This document shows positions 36,395-44,363 of a DNA stretch of 64,000 nt, one piece after another. The stretch lies in assembly GCA_035345875.1 (NCBI GenBank), contig DAORDH010000019.1, positions 42,923 to 106,922 on the forward strand, written 5' to 3'. Each line of letters starts with the position of its first letter. Position 1 is the stretch's first letter. Below the pieces are notes generated by a model. The model saw nothing but the letters and a program-made list of their open reading frames with translations, did not search any database and was not told the DNA's origin. This stretch comes from UBA2033 sp035345875. GTDB lineage: Bacteria; Spirochaetota; Leptospiria; Leptospirales; Leptospiraceae. The translations under genes were made by a program, and so were the position numbers.

Positions 36395-36440
36395 TTGAAC
36401 TGACCTCATTTATAGTTCAAATGATTAACTTATGAGGTCA
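36393..36440 (-). promoter_or_regulatory. Candidate operator/promoter of the winged-helix/NTase pair
   Basis: Perfect 9-bp inverted repeat ATTTGAACT / AGTTCAAAT (36393-36401 and 36414-36422) with TATAAA, a -10-like hexamer on the minus strand, inside it. A second interleaved 8-bp repeat TGACCTCA / TGAGGTCA lies at 36401-36408 and 36433-36440. A repressor bound here would block the promoter, as expected for autoregulation. Confidence 0.55.
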
Positions 36441-36567
36441 ATCAATAAATTAAATAATTTGATGCAACTCTTTTAGATTTGCGTCATTCTACTAATGAGA
36501 AGTATTATATTATTACAGCAAAAAGTTTTTCTACAGAACGAATCCTATAAAGTTTATCTGTTCAAAA

Positions 36568-37065
36568 TTACATTGTATTCCAATCTTTCCATTCGTCACT
36601 TGGCCAAGAATCATCAGGTTTAGTAGTATTAAAAAGTCTCCATCCTTTTGCACACAAACCAATGAAGGAACCGGTTTCAAATTCAAATGCGATAACAAAA
36701 ACAAGTTCAGGAACAGCTGGTTGAAAGTGAATCTTAACCACCCTACCGCTCACTTTATCAAATTCAAGATCAACATTCAACTGCATATCATAAGGAATAG
36801 AAAATTCAATGTAGTGAAAGAAAGGATTGTGCGCAACTTTTCTTTGTTCTATATGACTAACAGCGGAACTATCGTGCCAAAGTTCCCAATCAACTGACGT
36901 ATCAACAACGATACGAAGAAGGTATGTATCATATACCCAACCCAAATGAAGAATAACTTCCAATAGTCTCCACTGATCTAGCTCGAACGATATAGTATCG
37001 AGATCATATACACCAGATGGAAAATTCTCTGCGTCGGGAAAGGATAGGAATTTTTCTATTAACAT
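36568..37065 (-). CDS. Unknown cytosolic protein in accessory island
   Basis: 165 aa, acidic and rich in Trp and Phe, no signal peptide or membrane segment. Predicted mixed beta structure with conserved-looking WHDSSAVSHIEQRKVAHNPF in the middle and a Trp-rich C-terminus. No family recognised. It is co-directional with the surrounding nuclease-like and DUF4240 genes, and its size and composition would suit an immunity protein, but this is only a positional guess. Confidence 0.55.
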   Translation of the reverse strand: MLIEKFLSFPDAENFPSGVYDLDTISFELDQWRLLEVILHLGWVYDTYLLRIVVDTSVDWELWHDSSAVSHIEQRKVAHNPFFHYIEFSIPYDMQLNVDLEFDKVSGRVVKIHFQPAVPELVFVIAFEFETGSFIGLCAKGWRLFNTTKPDDSWPSDEWKDWNTM

Positions 37066-37150
37066 AAGAAATACTCTAGCCTAAATAAAAATATTTGAAA
37101 GTGAAATTTCCTTCCTCTTCTTACTTTTCCTAATTTCTTTTTTAGTAAAT

Positions 37151-37741
37151 TTAAATTGAATTATATTCTTTCTCCAGAAACTCAACACCTGTTCGAAACG
37201 GATCATTTTGTTTTTTTAGAAAGACAAAATTTACTTTGTATTGTTCTGGAAATTTTTTAAAATCCTCTGCCATTCGTTTCAAACCAGCAGGACAAAGATA
37301 CGCAGGAGTGTTCTGTCCCTTCACTCCCAAAGAAGGAATCTTTTCATCAAAGAGTTTTTCTTCTACATCTATACCAAATAACGTTTTTACCGCTTGATTC
37401 GAAAGTTGTATGAAATAAGGAATACGAACAACGGTATATCCTAACTTTGTATAAGTCTCAGTAAGTTTAAAATCTTTTTCGATAATATCTGGCTTCGTGT
37501 AATGTTGCAACCCATCAAACTCAACAATCATTTTCAAACTTTCACTTCTATAATCTGGTCTAGTTCTATACAATTTACCATCCACCAAACCGAGAGCTTT
37601 ATCATGAATCCAATCATTCGTATCAGTAAAAATAATTTTCAAATACTCTTCTAATCCTGTTCTATGTAAACCAGTATCCTTATCAATGCCTGCCTTTTTC
37701 GCAAGTGCATTCGTTTCTCTTAAAAATCCGTAATGGGGCAT
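37151..37741 (-). CDS. PD-(D/E)xK nuclease-like protein (DUF559/VSR-like)
   Basis: 196 aa. The core RPDYRSESLKMIVEFDGLQH carries the Asp (PD) and the Glu-x-Asp-Gly pair of DUF559-type endonucleases, followed by YTKPDIIEKDFKLTETYTKLGY and RIPYF, the usual end of that fold. The C-terminal 70 residues are specific to this protein. Likely DNA cleavage; it has no cognate methyltransferase in the window. Possible roles are defence, repair or a toxin-like nuclease. The active-site reading is from motif order alone. Confidence 0.7.
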   Translation of the reverse strand: MPHYGFLRETNALAKKAGIDKDTGLHRTGLEEYLKIIFTDTNDWIHDKALGLVDGKLYRTRPDYRSESLKMIVEFDGLQHYTKPDIIEKDFKLTETYTKLGYTVVRIPYFIQLSNQAVKTLFGIDVEEKLFDEKIPSLGVKGQNTPAYLCPAGLKRMAEDFKKFPEQYKVNFVFLKKQNDPFRTGVEFLEKEYNSI

Positions 37742-37777
37742 GGGCTATTCAATTTTATTGTGAACGTATAATTCTGA

Positions 37778-38080
37778 TTACGGATTCCCTCTAGGTCTAT
37801 GACCATACTTTTTTTCAAATTTAGCAATATAATCATTTTCAATTTCTTTTGCTTTCACCCTGCCGGGAATGCCAGTTATTAGAATGTTTGCAATATACTT
37901 AGCATACCCTACTAAGCGATTAAATATAGTTAATTGTTCATTTGCTCTTTTGGAAGTGCCATCAGAGTTTAAAGGTTTTCCACAAATTCCATATTTGAAT
38001 ACAATATTGTCCTCTGAATCTACGATTTCATACAGATGATGATCATCCATATTTTCATTAGAGTTTTTATGAACTGCCAT
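37778..38080 (-). CDS. GIY-YIG/polymorphic-toxin-tip-like small protein
   Basis: 100 aa from the ATG at 38080, one base after the stop of the DUF4240 gene (an earlier TTG at 38095 is in frame but less likely). The sequence HLYEIVDSEDNIVFKYGICG and the closing KAKEIENDYIAKFEKKYGHR plus PRGNP match the start and end of the small GIY-YIG-like domains usually found at the C-terminus of RHS or other polymorphic toxins. Here it is free-standing with no delivery domain. Could be a detached toxin tip or a stand-alone nuclease; activity unproven. Confidence 0.6.
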   Translation of the reverse strand: MAVHKNSNENMDDHHLYEIVDSEDNIVFKYGICGKPLNSDGTSKRANEQLTIFNRLVGYAKYIANILITGIPGRVKAKEIENDYIAKFEKKYGHRPRGNP

Positions 38081-38081
38081 T

Positions 38082-38678
38082 TCACTTATCGCCAAATACC
38101 ATTTTCTTCAAATCAAAATCATCACCCCAACCTTTATTATTAGAAAATGTTTCGGGTATGTATTTCGGCACATAGTTCATTTCTTTACTTGTTTTAAATT
38201 TATAAGCCTCTGCCGGCAAATATAAAATAGCCTCAAAATCAGAATTCTTTGGCATTAACTTTGGATTCAATAAAACCCTAGTATAAAAATCTTTACCCTT
38301 TGCAACAACTAACGCTCTAGTAAATAAAAATATATCAGGAGAAAAAGAAGAATCTCCTTTATAAGCATAATCTCCAATATGCTTTGCATGTTCTTTTGTA
38401 TCTAGGAGAAACAATTTCTCAGAAAGTATTTCTTTAAACTGACAAATATTTTCAACAGATAATGAAACTAATCTGTCTAGTAGAGGTGAAAGTATTTTAG
38501 AATCCGTATCTTGATTCCAATCTATTAGGTCGATTAAGTCCCAAAAATAATCCTCATTGAATAGAACATCTGTGTCTTCTTCCAAAAAGGTTACAATTAC
38601 ATTTGTGCGACTTTGAATTTTAGGAAGTTGATTTAATTCAATTTTTCCGTTTTCATATTTGCCCTTTACTGATATCAT
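38082..38678 (-). CDS. DUF4240 protein with N-terminal AF2212-like antitoxin segment
   Basis: 198 aa. Residues 1-33 (MISVKGKYENGKIELNQLP...) look like the short beta domain of AF2212/DUF104 antitoxins. Residues about 40-170 match DUF4240: FNEDYFWDLIDLIDWNQDTD, then a long helical body and AILYLPAEAYKFKTSKE. DUF4240 genes often neighbour polymorphic toxins. The GIY-YIG-like gene follows after one base, so the pair could be immunity or antitoxin and toxin. That pairing is inference from order and spacing. Confidence 0.72.
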   Translation of the reverse strand: MISVKGKYENGKIELNQLPKIQSRTNVIVTFLEEDTDVLFNEDYFWDLIDLIDWNQDTDSKILSPLLDRLVSLSVENICQFKEILSEKLFLLDTKEHAKHIGDYAYKGDSSFSPDIFLFTRALVVAKGKDFYTRVLLNPKLMPKNSDFEAILYLPAEAYKFKTSKEMNYVPKYIPETFSNNKGWGDDFDLKKMVFGDK

Positions 38679-38877
38679 ATTCCCCTCTTTCCTTTAATCT
38701 AAATATTGGAAAAGATTAAGACAACATTTTTTTGATGTTATTTTAAAAAACTTAGAAAGCTCTATCTCGCTAGTCGGAAACTGAACAGAATTCGAATTTC
38801 AAAAGTCGACAAGGTTGTAATATAGAATTATTTTCTTGTATTCTGCCTTCCGAAAGCAGGTTCTCTCCTTATAAAAA

Positions 38878-39801
38878 TCATTCCTCAATAAAATAATCAG
38901 TATCTATTTTTTTTATTTCAAAACTTCTTTTTGAAGCTACTCCCACATTATAATCGATCATTAAGTTTGCCAATTCTTCTCCATTAATTAAAACAACTTT
39001 GATATCTATTTTTGAAACGTAGTCGTATGAATTTTCATTGAAAGATGAAGTAGTTATAAAGATTCCTTTTTTCGCTCGCTGACCTTGCAAAGCACCCACA
39101 AATTTTTGAATTTCAGGTCTACCTATATTGCCCTCCCATTTTTTCGCTTGGATATAAATAATATCCAGACCTAATTTATCTTCTTTTATAACTCCATCGA
39201 TTCCTTCATCTCCAACTTTTCCAGTTATGCTTCCTCTTTCTTCTAACGATCCACCGTATCCCATTTTTATTAATAACTCTACTACAAGGGATTCAAAAAA
39301 CTTTGGAGAGCATTCTTTAATTTTATTTAAAAGTTCTATTGATAATTCATTCTTTATTTTTTTATAACCTATTTCCAGCATCTCATCTGGAGTTAATGAG
39401 TTAACTTCATCATTTTCATTTACGCTATTATTCTCTTCTTTTTCTTTATTCTGCCAATCTTCTCTTTTTCTTTTATATGGCTCAAAGGTTGCGAGAAATT
39501 TTATATTAATTTTTTCAGGCGGATTCTTTAAAACATTTAAACCTTCATTCGTTATTTTATAAAAACCACGTCTAGGAGATTCAATAATTCCAGCCATCTT
39601 CATATGCGCCTCAGCCCAAGCTACTCGGTTAGAAATCAATGAAATGGAACTAGAGGAAGGAAGCTTTGCTTCTAAATCTTTTTGCGTTAGTTTAAACTCC
39701 TTACAGATATGATCCTTTATATCTTTACTAGACTGCTCCTTTTGATCTTTCAAATATTTTAGTAATGGTAACATTATACTTTGAAAATCTGGAATCGCCA
39801 A
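38878..39801 (-). CDS. mrr: Mrr-type restriction endonuclease
   Basis: 307 aa. Winged-helix N-terminal domain (about 1-110, with ISNRVAWAEAHMKMAGI and SPRRGFYKITNEG), a charged linker, and a C-terminal PD-(D/E)xK domain from about 165. The catalytic segment is GDEGIDGVIKEDKLG then IYIQAKKWEGNIG (D...QxK), followed by FVGALQGQRAKKGIFITTS. This is the Mrr family, which cuts methylated or foreign DNA. No methyltransferase partner is needed. First gene of the minus-strand block of the island. Confidence 0.94.
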   Translation of the reverse strand: MAIPDFQSIMLPLLKYLKDQKEQSSKDIKDHICKEFKLTQKDLEAKLPSSSSISLISNRVAWAEAHMKMAGIIESPRRGFYKITNEGLNVLKNPPEKINIKFLATFEPYKRKREDWQNKEKEENNSVNENDEVNSLTPDEMLEIGYKKIKNELSIELLNKIKECSPKFFESLVVELLIKMGYGGSLEERGSITGKVGDEGIDGVIKEDKLGLDIIYIQAKKWEGNIGRPEIQKFVGALQGQRAKKGIFITTSSFNENSYDYVSKIDIKVVLINGEELANLMIDYNVGVASKRSFEIKKIDTDYFIEE

Positions 39802-40566
39802 TGTGTATCTCCTATCTTTTATAATTCAAATTATGAATCAAATCTTCCCTTACTTCTCTGCTTTCTAACTATAATGTCAATAGTAATAATTTAAGTAATA
39901 AAAACCAACAAAAATATAGTTTTAAATTAATCTACCACACTCTCTCCCATACTAAAAACCTCATTTCATTATACCAATATCAAAACTATACGAACCACTA
40001 TACCAAGTCAGCAGTAAATTTGTAGATAATATGTAACGTTCATTTCCATATTCCAATTCCATTTTGCCTATACCAAATTGTTGAAAGAGTTACGCTGAAA
40101 CGATAAACAAAACCAAAGAAAAAGCAAACTCACAAAATCATTCCTCGGATTCAATCTTGAAAACCCTTCGTGTATCTTCGTGCGCTTCGTGGTAGAGAAA
40201 CCATAACGACAGATTCAATTCTCATAAAAATGATTTGAATTATCAGTAATTCATTTTTCCATTTTTCTAATGATAAATTTAATTCACGATAATTGATTTT
40301 CTATTCCGTTAACTTCAATTCAAGGAATCATCATAATAAATTGCATTGTAGGAAACGTCAGGTCATGTGACCTGACCTACAAATCGCGAAATGATTTCTT
40401 CGTTATTGGACTTTCAACCAACACAAGACCGCACATCGCGTGACCTGTTCTACGAAATTTATAAAGGCAAACAATCCAAACCCATCAGTGTGCATCTGTG
40501 TTTATCCGTGGTAATCTTTTTTCTTTTTTACATCAAATTGGAAAACAGAATAAAAATGGATTACTA
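39802..40566. repeat. Non-coding stretch rich in dispersed and palindromic repeats
   Basis: About 765 bases with no gene. Contains a copy of a CTTCGTG-type repeat at 40165-40195, a CATCAGTG...ATCCGTGGTAATC copy at 40483-40516, and an imperfect palindrome at 40347-40381 with perfect 9-bp arms GTCAGGTCA-TG-TGACCTGAC and matching outer TGTAGG/CCTACA. A decayed half copy of the palindrome lies near 40432-40455. Typical of an insertion-prone or recombining spacer. Confidence 0.55.
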
Positions 40567-40674
40567 GTGAAAAAAGAAAAAGATACTATAGAGGAAATTT
40601 ATGAGAATATGGGAATGAGGGCAGAGTTTCATCCTTACAACACAATTGAACAGGAAAACGATCGTGAAAAGTAG
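40567..40674 (+). CDS. Possible 35-aa leader or antitoxin-like protein
   Basis: GTG-started frame of 35 codons, highly charged (Lys/Glu/Asn), ending ENDREK. Its stop overlaps the GTG start of the next gene by 11 bases, which suggests translational coupling. There is no clear ribosome site of its own, so confidence is low. Could also be chance. Confidence 0.3.
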   Translation: MKKEKDTIEEIYENMGMRAEFHPYNTIEQENDREK

Positions 40675-41230
40675 TCAAATTAATTTTTATCTAATGCCAG
40701 AGGACTGGAAAGAAGTAGAGCGTTATGTTCAAAGGAACGGACTAATGCTATTAGTCTCCCCAAGCCCCGCTGAGAAACTGCGAGTTGTATCTTCTATAAA
40801 TTCTTCTTCCAATTCTGAATTCACAATTCATAAATATTATACCGCGTTAAAGACAGATGAAGATAAAATAATTCAAAAGTTTGTCAAAGCACAAAATTAT
40901 TATACAATTGATGAATCCAATTCTCCGGTTGTGGAATTACCAGTTCCGTTCTATCAAAACCATTTAGAAAAGTTAAATCGAGGTAGATTGTATTACACAA
41001 AAGAATTTTATTTGGAGAAAACCTTTGCGCCAAAAGAGAATCAATTTTTAAATATGGCAAATGATCTCTTTAAATGGTTTCGTAAAACATTTAGGACTGA
41101 TAAATTAGATGGTTATGAAGATTTTATTATTTCCCCCTCTGCATTTCAATTTCATCAGAACGGTGGAATTTTATTACTGAATCCTGAATTATCAACATCT
41201 ATTCCAAATAAAGAAAAAGTTTTAGCATAA
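40664..41230 (+). CDS. Unknown cytosolic protein of the accessory island
   Basis: 188 aa from the GTG at 40664, chosen over the upstream TTG at 40646 because of AGGA about ten bases before it. Opening QINFYLMPEDWKEVERYVQR and the later LEKLNRGRLYYTKEFYLE with FLNMANDLFKWFRKTFR resemble a widespread family of uncharacterised proteins that I recall by pattern only; no name or function is known to me. No signal peptide. Lies between the repeat-rich spacer and the decayed mntA-hepT pair. Confidence 0.65.
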   Translation: MKSSQINFYLMPEDWKEVERYVQRNGLMLLVSPSPAEKLRVVSSINSSSNSEFTIHKYYTALKTDEDKIIQKFVKAQNYYTIDESNSPVVELPVPFYQNHLEKLNRGRLYYTKEFYLEKTFAPKENQFLNMANDLFKWFRKTFRTDKLDGYEDFIISPSAFQFHQNGGILLLNPELSTSIPNKEKVLA

Positions 41231-41279
41231 CATTTCACTTAATTCTTTATGGATTAGATTTTACACTAAATCCTATTTA

Positions 41280-41620
41280 TTATAAAATGTTTTTTAATTT
41301 CTCATGTAAGTCAGGAATATCAGATTTAATAATTTCCCAGACTTCTTCTGGAACAACACCCATATAGTCATGAGCAATAATATTTCTAAAAGATTTTATT
41401 TTTTTCCATGGAATCGAATTTGTTAACTCTAAAGTCTTTTCATCTAACTTTCCTACTGTTTCACCGATAACTACAAAATTCATAAGAACTGCATCGAAAG
41501 TTTTTTGGTCTGATAAAACTCTGTATAATTTGTATGTTCTTGTATAAATGCGAGAATCTTATCTATAGATTCAAGAATTAAAAATAAATTACCTCGGTCT
41601 TTATCAGATAAATATAGCAT
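41280..41620 (-). pseudogene. hepT: Frameshifted hepT (HEPN RNase toxin of MntA-HepT)
   Basis: Two frames joined across one base give a full HepT. The first 35 codons from the ATG at 41620 (MLYLSDKDRGNLFLILESID... to TEF) and the second frame (SDQKTFDAVLMNFVVIGETV to the stop at 41280) fit the family end to end. The break lies in a run of four Ts on the minus strand (41513-41516); a fifth T would restore EFLSDQKTF. The RNase motif RNIIAHDY (R-x4-H) is intact in the second piece. Without the missing base the protein stops after 46 residues. It could be a real mutation or a homopolymer sequencing error. Confidence 0.8.
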
Positions 41621-41780
41621 CTTTTAGAATCGATTCCTTAAAAAAAGGTTTAATATACTTTTCACGACAGAGATCAACTTTTACACCGAAATGTTGGCTA
41701 ACGATTTCTCGGATTCTTTCTTTGGATGCAAACAATTGATTTGCACTTTCATCGAATTCGAATATTAAATCGGTGCCCAT
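41604..41780 (-). pseudogene. mntA: 5'-truncated mntA nucleotidyltransferase antitoxin
   Basis: 58-codon remnant. TDLIFEFDESANQLFASKER through VDLCREKYIKPFFKESILKD to the C-terminus AIFI corresponds to the last half of an MntA-type minimal nucleotidyltransferase. The N-terminal GS-G...SDID active-site half is missing, replaced at 41770-41790 by a copy of the dispersed GTGGTA repeat, so loss may have occurred through that repeat. It overlaps the start of hepT by 17 bases in the usual operon order. Confidence 0.75.
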
Positions 41781-41852
41781 CGGTGGTATTCCTTAAATGT
41801 TTTTCTAAATTCAAACCGATTCCTTTAGTCTAAATGATAAAAATGAGGAACT

Positions 41853-42554
41853 ATGAAACTATTTATTCTTTTAACAATATTCAGCTTACAACGATTATTC
41901 GCAGTAGAGGTTGTGAAATTCAACGGGGAAGCCTTTGATTTAAAAACGGGAAAACGACTCTACTACGATCACCATGAAGAGTATTATGAAGGCGGAAAAC
42001 ATTTATACTCAATCATTCAATACAAAGATACAAATGGAAAAGTCTTTGCAAAGAAGAGAATTGTATTTCAAAAGAGCCCGACGAAAGCAGATTTTAAATT
42101 AGAAGACTTTAGAGATGGATACATCGAAGGGGCAGAAGTAAATGGAGATCAAATCAAATTTCTCTATCGAAAAAATGAGAAGGAAGAATTAAAAGAAGCA
42201 ATGATTACTGCGCCGAATAACGCTGTGTTAGATGGTGGTTTTGATTATTTCGTTCGAGAAAACTGGGATATGATTCTTGCAGGAAATCGAAAACAATTGA
42301 ATCTTTGTGCTCCCTCTCAACTCGATTGTTTTAAGTTTGTTGTCTATAAAACAGGAGAAGGAAAAAGAAAAGAGGCAGATGTTGTCATGATGAAAGTAGA
42401 ATTAAACAATGCGCTCCTAGCAGTCTTTGTAAAACCAATTTTATTAGTTTATAACAAGGAAACAAAAAAGCTTTTACAATATGATGGGATTTCCAATATT
42501 AACAATGAAGACGGCAAAAGCCATGTTGTCCGAATTATATATGACAATAAATAG
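41853..42554 (+). CDS. Exported protein, unknown
   Basis: 233 aa with a signal peptide at about 1-18 (MKLFILLTIFSLQRLFA). The rest is hydrophilic with beta-type spacing (VEVVKFNGEAFDLKTGKRLY, GGFDYFVRENWDMILAGNRK) and two cysteines (LNLCAPSQLDCFKF) that could form a disulfide. GAGGA before the ATG. Similar proteins of unknown role are frequent in Leptospira-type genomes. Eight bases upstream of the crotonase gene; possibly one transcript. Confidence 0.75.
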   Translation: MKLFILLTIFSLQRLFAVEVVKFNGEAFDLKTGKRLYYDHHEEYYEGGKHLYSIIQYKDTNGKVFAKKRIVFQKSPTKADFKLEDFRDGYIEGAEVNGDQIKFLYRKNEKEELKEAMITAPNNAVLDGGFDYFVRENWDMILAGNRKQLNLCAPSQLDCFKFVVYKTGEGKRKEADVVMMKVELNNALLAVFVKPILLVYNKETKKLLQYDGISNINNEDGKSHVVRIIYDNK

Positions 42555-42562
42555 AGGTTATT

Positions 42563-43345
42563 ATGAATTTTAAAAGAGAAGCACTCAATCTAAATGGTGG
42601 CAAAGCAGAAATCATTACGATCCAAACAAATGAACAAAATTCTTTAACAAGACCCACCATGAAAGAACTTGCAAATATTTTAAAGGAAATACAAGCAGAC
42701 GATTCCTATAAAGGAGCAATTCTAACATCTGAAAATCCAAAATTTTTCTCCAATGGTTTAGATGCAGAAACCTTAATCAACACTCCTGCTGATGAACTTG
42801 TTGAGGCAGTTGGTGGGATTTGTATTCTATTTGGAGAGATGCTTAGATTTGACAAACCGTTAGTTACAGAAGTAACTGGTCATGCAATGGGTGGTGGAGC
42901 TGTTATGACTATGGCGAGTGATTATAAATATATGCTCTCTACTGGGTGTCGTATTTCTTTTACAGAAATTGGATTTGGGTTGCCACTTCCTGGAATGTTT
43001 GTTTATAAATTACAACAATCCATTCACCTTACAAAATTAAATGAAATTTGTATGGAAGCTGCTGCCTACAAAGGACCCGAAGCAAAAGAAGTCGGCATGA
43101 TCGATGAAATTGCAGGAACCAGAGAAGAAATTAGAAAACTCTCCACAAAAAAATTGGAATCTGTATTCCGTTTCCCTTTATCAGCTGTGCGATATACGAA
43201 ACAGAACATCAACAGACAAGCACTGCAGGATTTTGATATTCATCTGAAAAATTCTAGTGATTGGTTATATGTTCCTGTTATACGAAACAATATGCTAGAA
43301 GCAATGAAAGCACTCAAAGAAAAAAGAAGACCTGTTTTTCAATAA
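42563..43345 (+). CDS. Enoyl-CoA hydratase/isomerase family protein
   Basis: 260 aa crotonase-fold enzyme. Oxyanion-hole segments FFSNGLDAETL and GHAMGGGAVMTMASDY are present; the active-site stretch reads RISFTEIGFGLPLPGMF. It looks closer to enoyl-CoA delta-isomerase or a divergent hydratase than to typical FadB. Acts on acyl-CoA; the exact reaction is not fixed. AGAGG lies before the ATG. Confidence 0.85.
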   Translation: MNFKREALNLNGGKAEIITIQTNEQNSLTRPTMKELANILKEIQADDSYKGAILTSENPKFFSNGLDAETLINTPADELVEAVGGICILFGEMLRFDKPLVTEVTGHAMGGGAVMTMASDYKYMLSTGCRISFTEIGFGLPLPGMFVYKLQQSIHLTKLNEICMEAAAYKGPEAKEVGMIDEIAGTREEIRKLSTKKLESVFRFPLSAVRYTKQNINRQALQDFDIHLKNSSDWLYVPVIRNNMLEAMKALKEKRRPVFQ

Positions 43346-43393
43346 GTAAAATTTTCTTGGGTGACAATCCCTACTCTCATAAATGAAATTACT

Positions 43394-43434
43394 TATACGA
43401 AACCTTTTTGTATAGGTAGTTTCGTTACCTATAC
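43394..43434 (+). promoter_or_regulatory. Interlocking inverted repeats, possible pseudoknot
   Basis: Stem A: ACGAAAC (43397-43403) pairs with GTTTCGT (43419-43425). Stem B: GTATAGGTA (43410-43418) pairs with TACCTATAC (43426-43434). The arms alternate A-B-A-B, the topology of an H-type pseudoknot, 62 bases before the ankyrin lipoprotein start. Could instead be a nested protein-binding site. Confidence 0.4.
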
Positions 43435-43495
43435 ATCTCACCTATAGACTCATTCCCAAAATTTTCCTAAACTCAAAGCAGTTTGAGGAAAAAAA

Positions 43496-43963
43496 ATGAA
43501 TACAAAATATTTTTATCAGCTTGGATTGATACTTATCCTAATTCTTTCAGCCTGTGCTACCATTGAAAATAATCCCTATGAGAGTAGATTAGCGGATGCC
43601 GTTTACGAACATAATTTATATTCCGTTAAATATGCATTAGCCACTGGAGCAGGTATCAACGAGAAAAAAAGTTTCTATGGGAATCATACAGCTCTCATGA
43701 TTGCCTGCAAAGAAGGAAACTATGAAATAGCCGAATGGTTATTAGAAAATGGAGCAGATCCAAATATGACAACAAGAGATGGTCATACTGCTCTAATGCT
43801 TGCGGCTTACAACCGTTATCCAGATATAGTCAAGCTACTATTAAAGCATAAAGCAAATGTAAACATAGTTTCCAAAAGAGGACATACTGCACTTTCAGAA
43901 ACAACTAGGACTGATTCAGAGAAAATTAAAGGTTTTCTAAAAGAGGCAGGGGCACATGAATAG
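43496..43963 (+). CDS. Ankyrin-repeat lipoprotein
   Basis: 155 aa. Signal peptide with a lipobox ILSAC at 16-20 (C20 lipidated). Three to four ankyrin repeats from about 45 to 150 (NHTALMIACKEGNYEIAEWL, DGHTALMLAAYNRYPDIVKL, RGHTALSETT). Anchored in the outer or inner membrane facing the periplasm; binds an unknown protein. GAGGA before the ATG. Overlaps the next gene by eight bases. Confidence 0.9.
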   Translation: MNTKYFYQLGLILILILSACATIENNPYESRLADAVYEHNLYSVKYALATGAGINEKKSFYGNHTALMIACKEGNYEIAEWLLENGADPNMTTRDGHTALMLAAYNRYPDIVKLLLKHKANVNIVSKRGHTALSETTRTDSEKIKGFLKEAGAHE

Positions 43964-44363
43964 TTTAAAGAAAATATTCTTAGGACTTGTAGTTCTATTT
44001 TTATTTCATCAATGCACAAATACGAATGCACTTGCAGCTTGCAGAAAAAAGTGCACAGAAAACGAATCTCTCTGTATTGCAGCGTTATACGACAAAGGAA
44101 ACTTTAACAATAATATTTCCGCATGCGCGCTTCAACAGGACTCCTGTCATTTTACTTGTGAACGAGATAGTAAATTAATAAAGATATCACGGGGTCATGG
44201 AAGCAGTAGTGGATTTCGTAGCGGTGGGAGCGGACATGGAAGTAGCGGTCATAGCAGTGGAGGTGGTGGACACAGTAGTGGTAGCGGCGGTGGAAGTGGA
44301 GGTCATAGTAGTGGTGGCGGTCATGGAGGCGGTGGCGGAATCATTTTTAATGATGCTTTCTAG
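43956..44363 (+). CDS. Cys-rich exported protein with Gly/Ser/His tail
   Basis: 135 aa. Hydrophobic N-terminus with a possible spirochaetal lipobox LFHQC (C20). The middle has six cysteines (CRKKC, SLCIAAL, SACAL, DSCHFTC), probably disulfide-bonded. The last 55 residues are almost only Gly, Ser and His in short alternating blocks, which could bind metal ions. Shares eight bases with the ankyrin lipoprotein gene, so they are co-expressed. No family known. Confidence 0.75.
   Translation: MNSLKKIFLGLVVLFLFHQCTNTNALAACRKKCTENESLCIAALYDKGNFNNNISACALQQDSCHFTCERDSKLIKISRGHGSSSGFRSGGSGHGSSGHSSGGGGHSSGSGGGSGGHSSGGGHGGGGGIIFNDAF

Noticed and set aside
35042..41852. Prophage or integrated conjugative element
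   Set aside because: No integrase, phage structural gene, transfer gene or tRNA attachment site is seen; the region is better described as an accessory/defence island of small genes.
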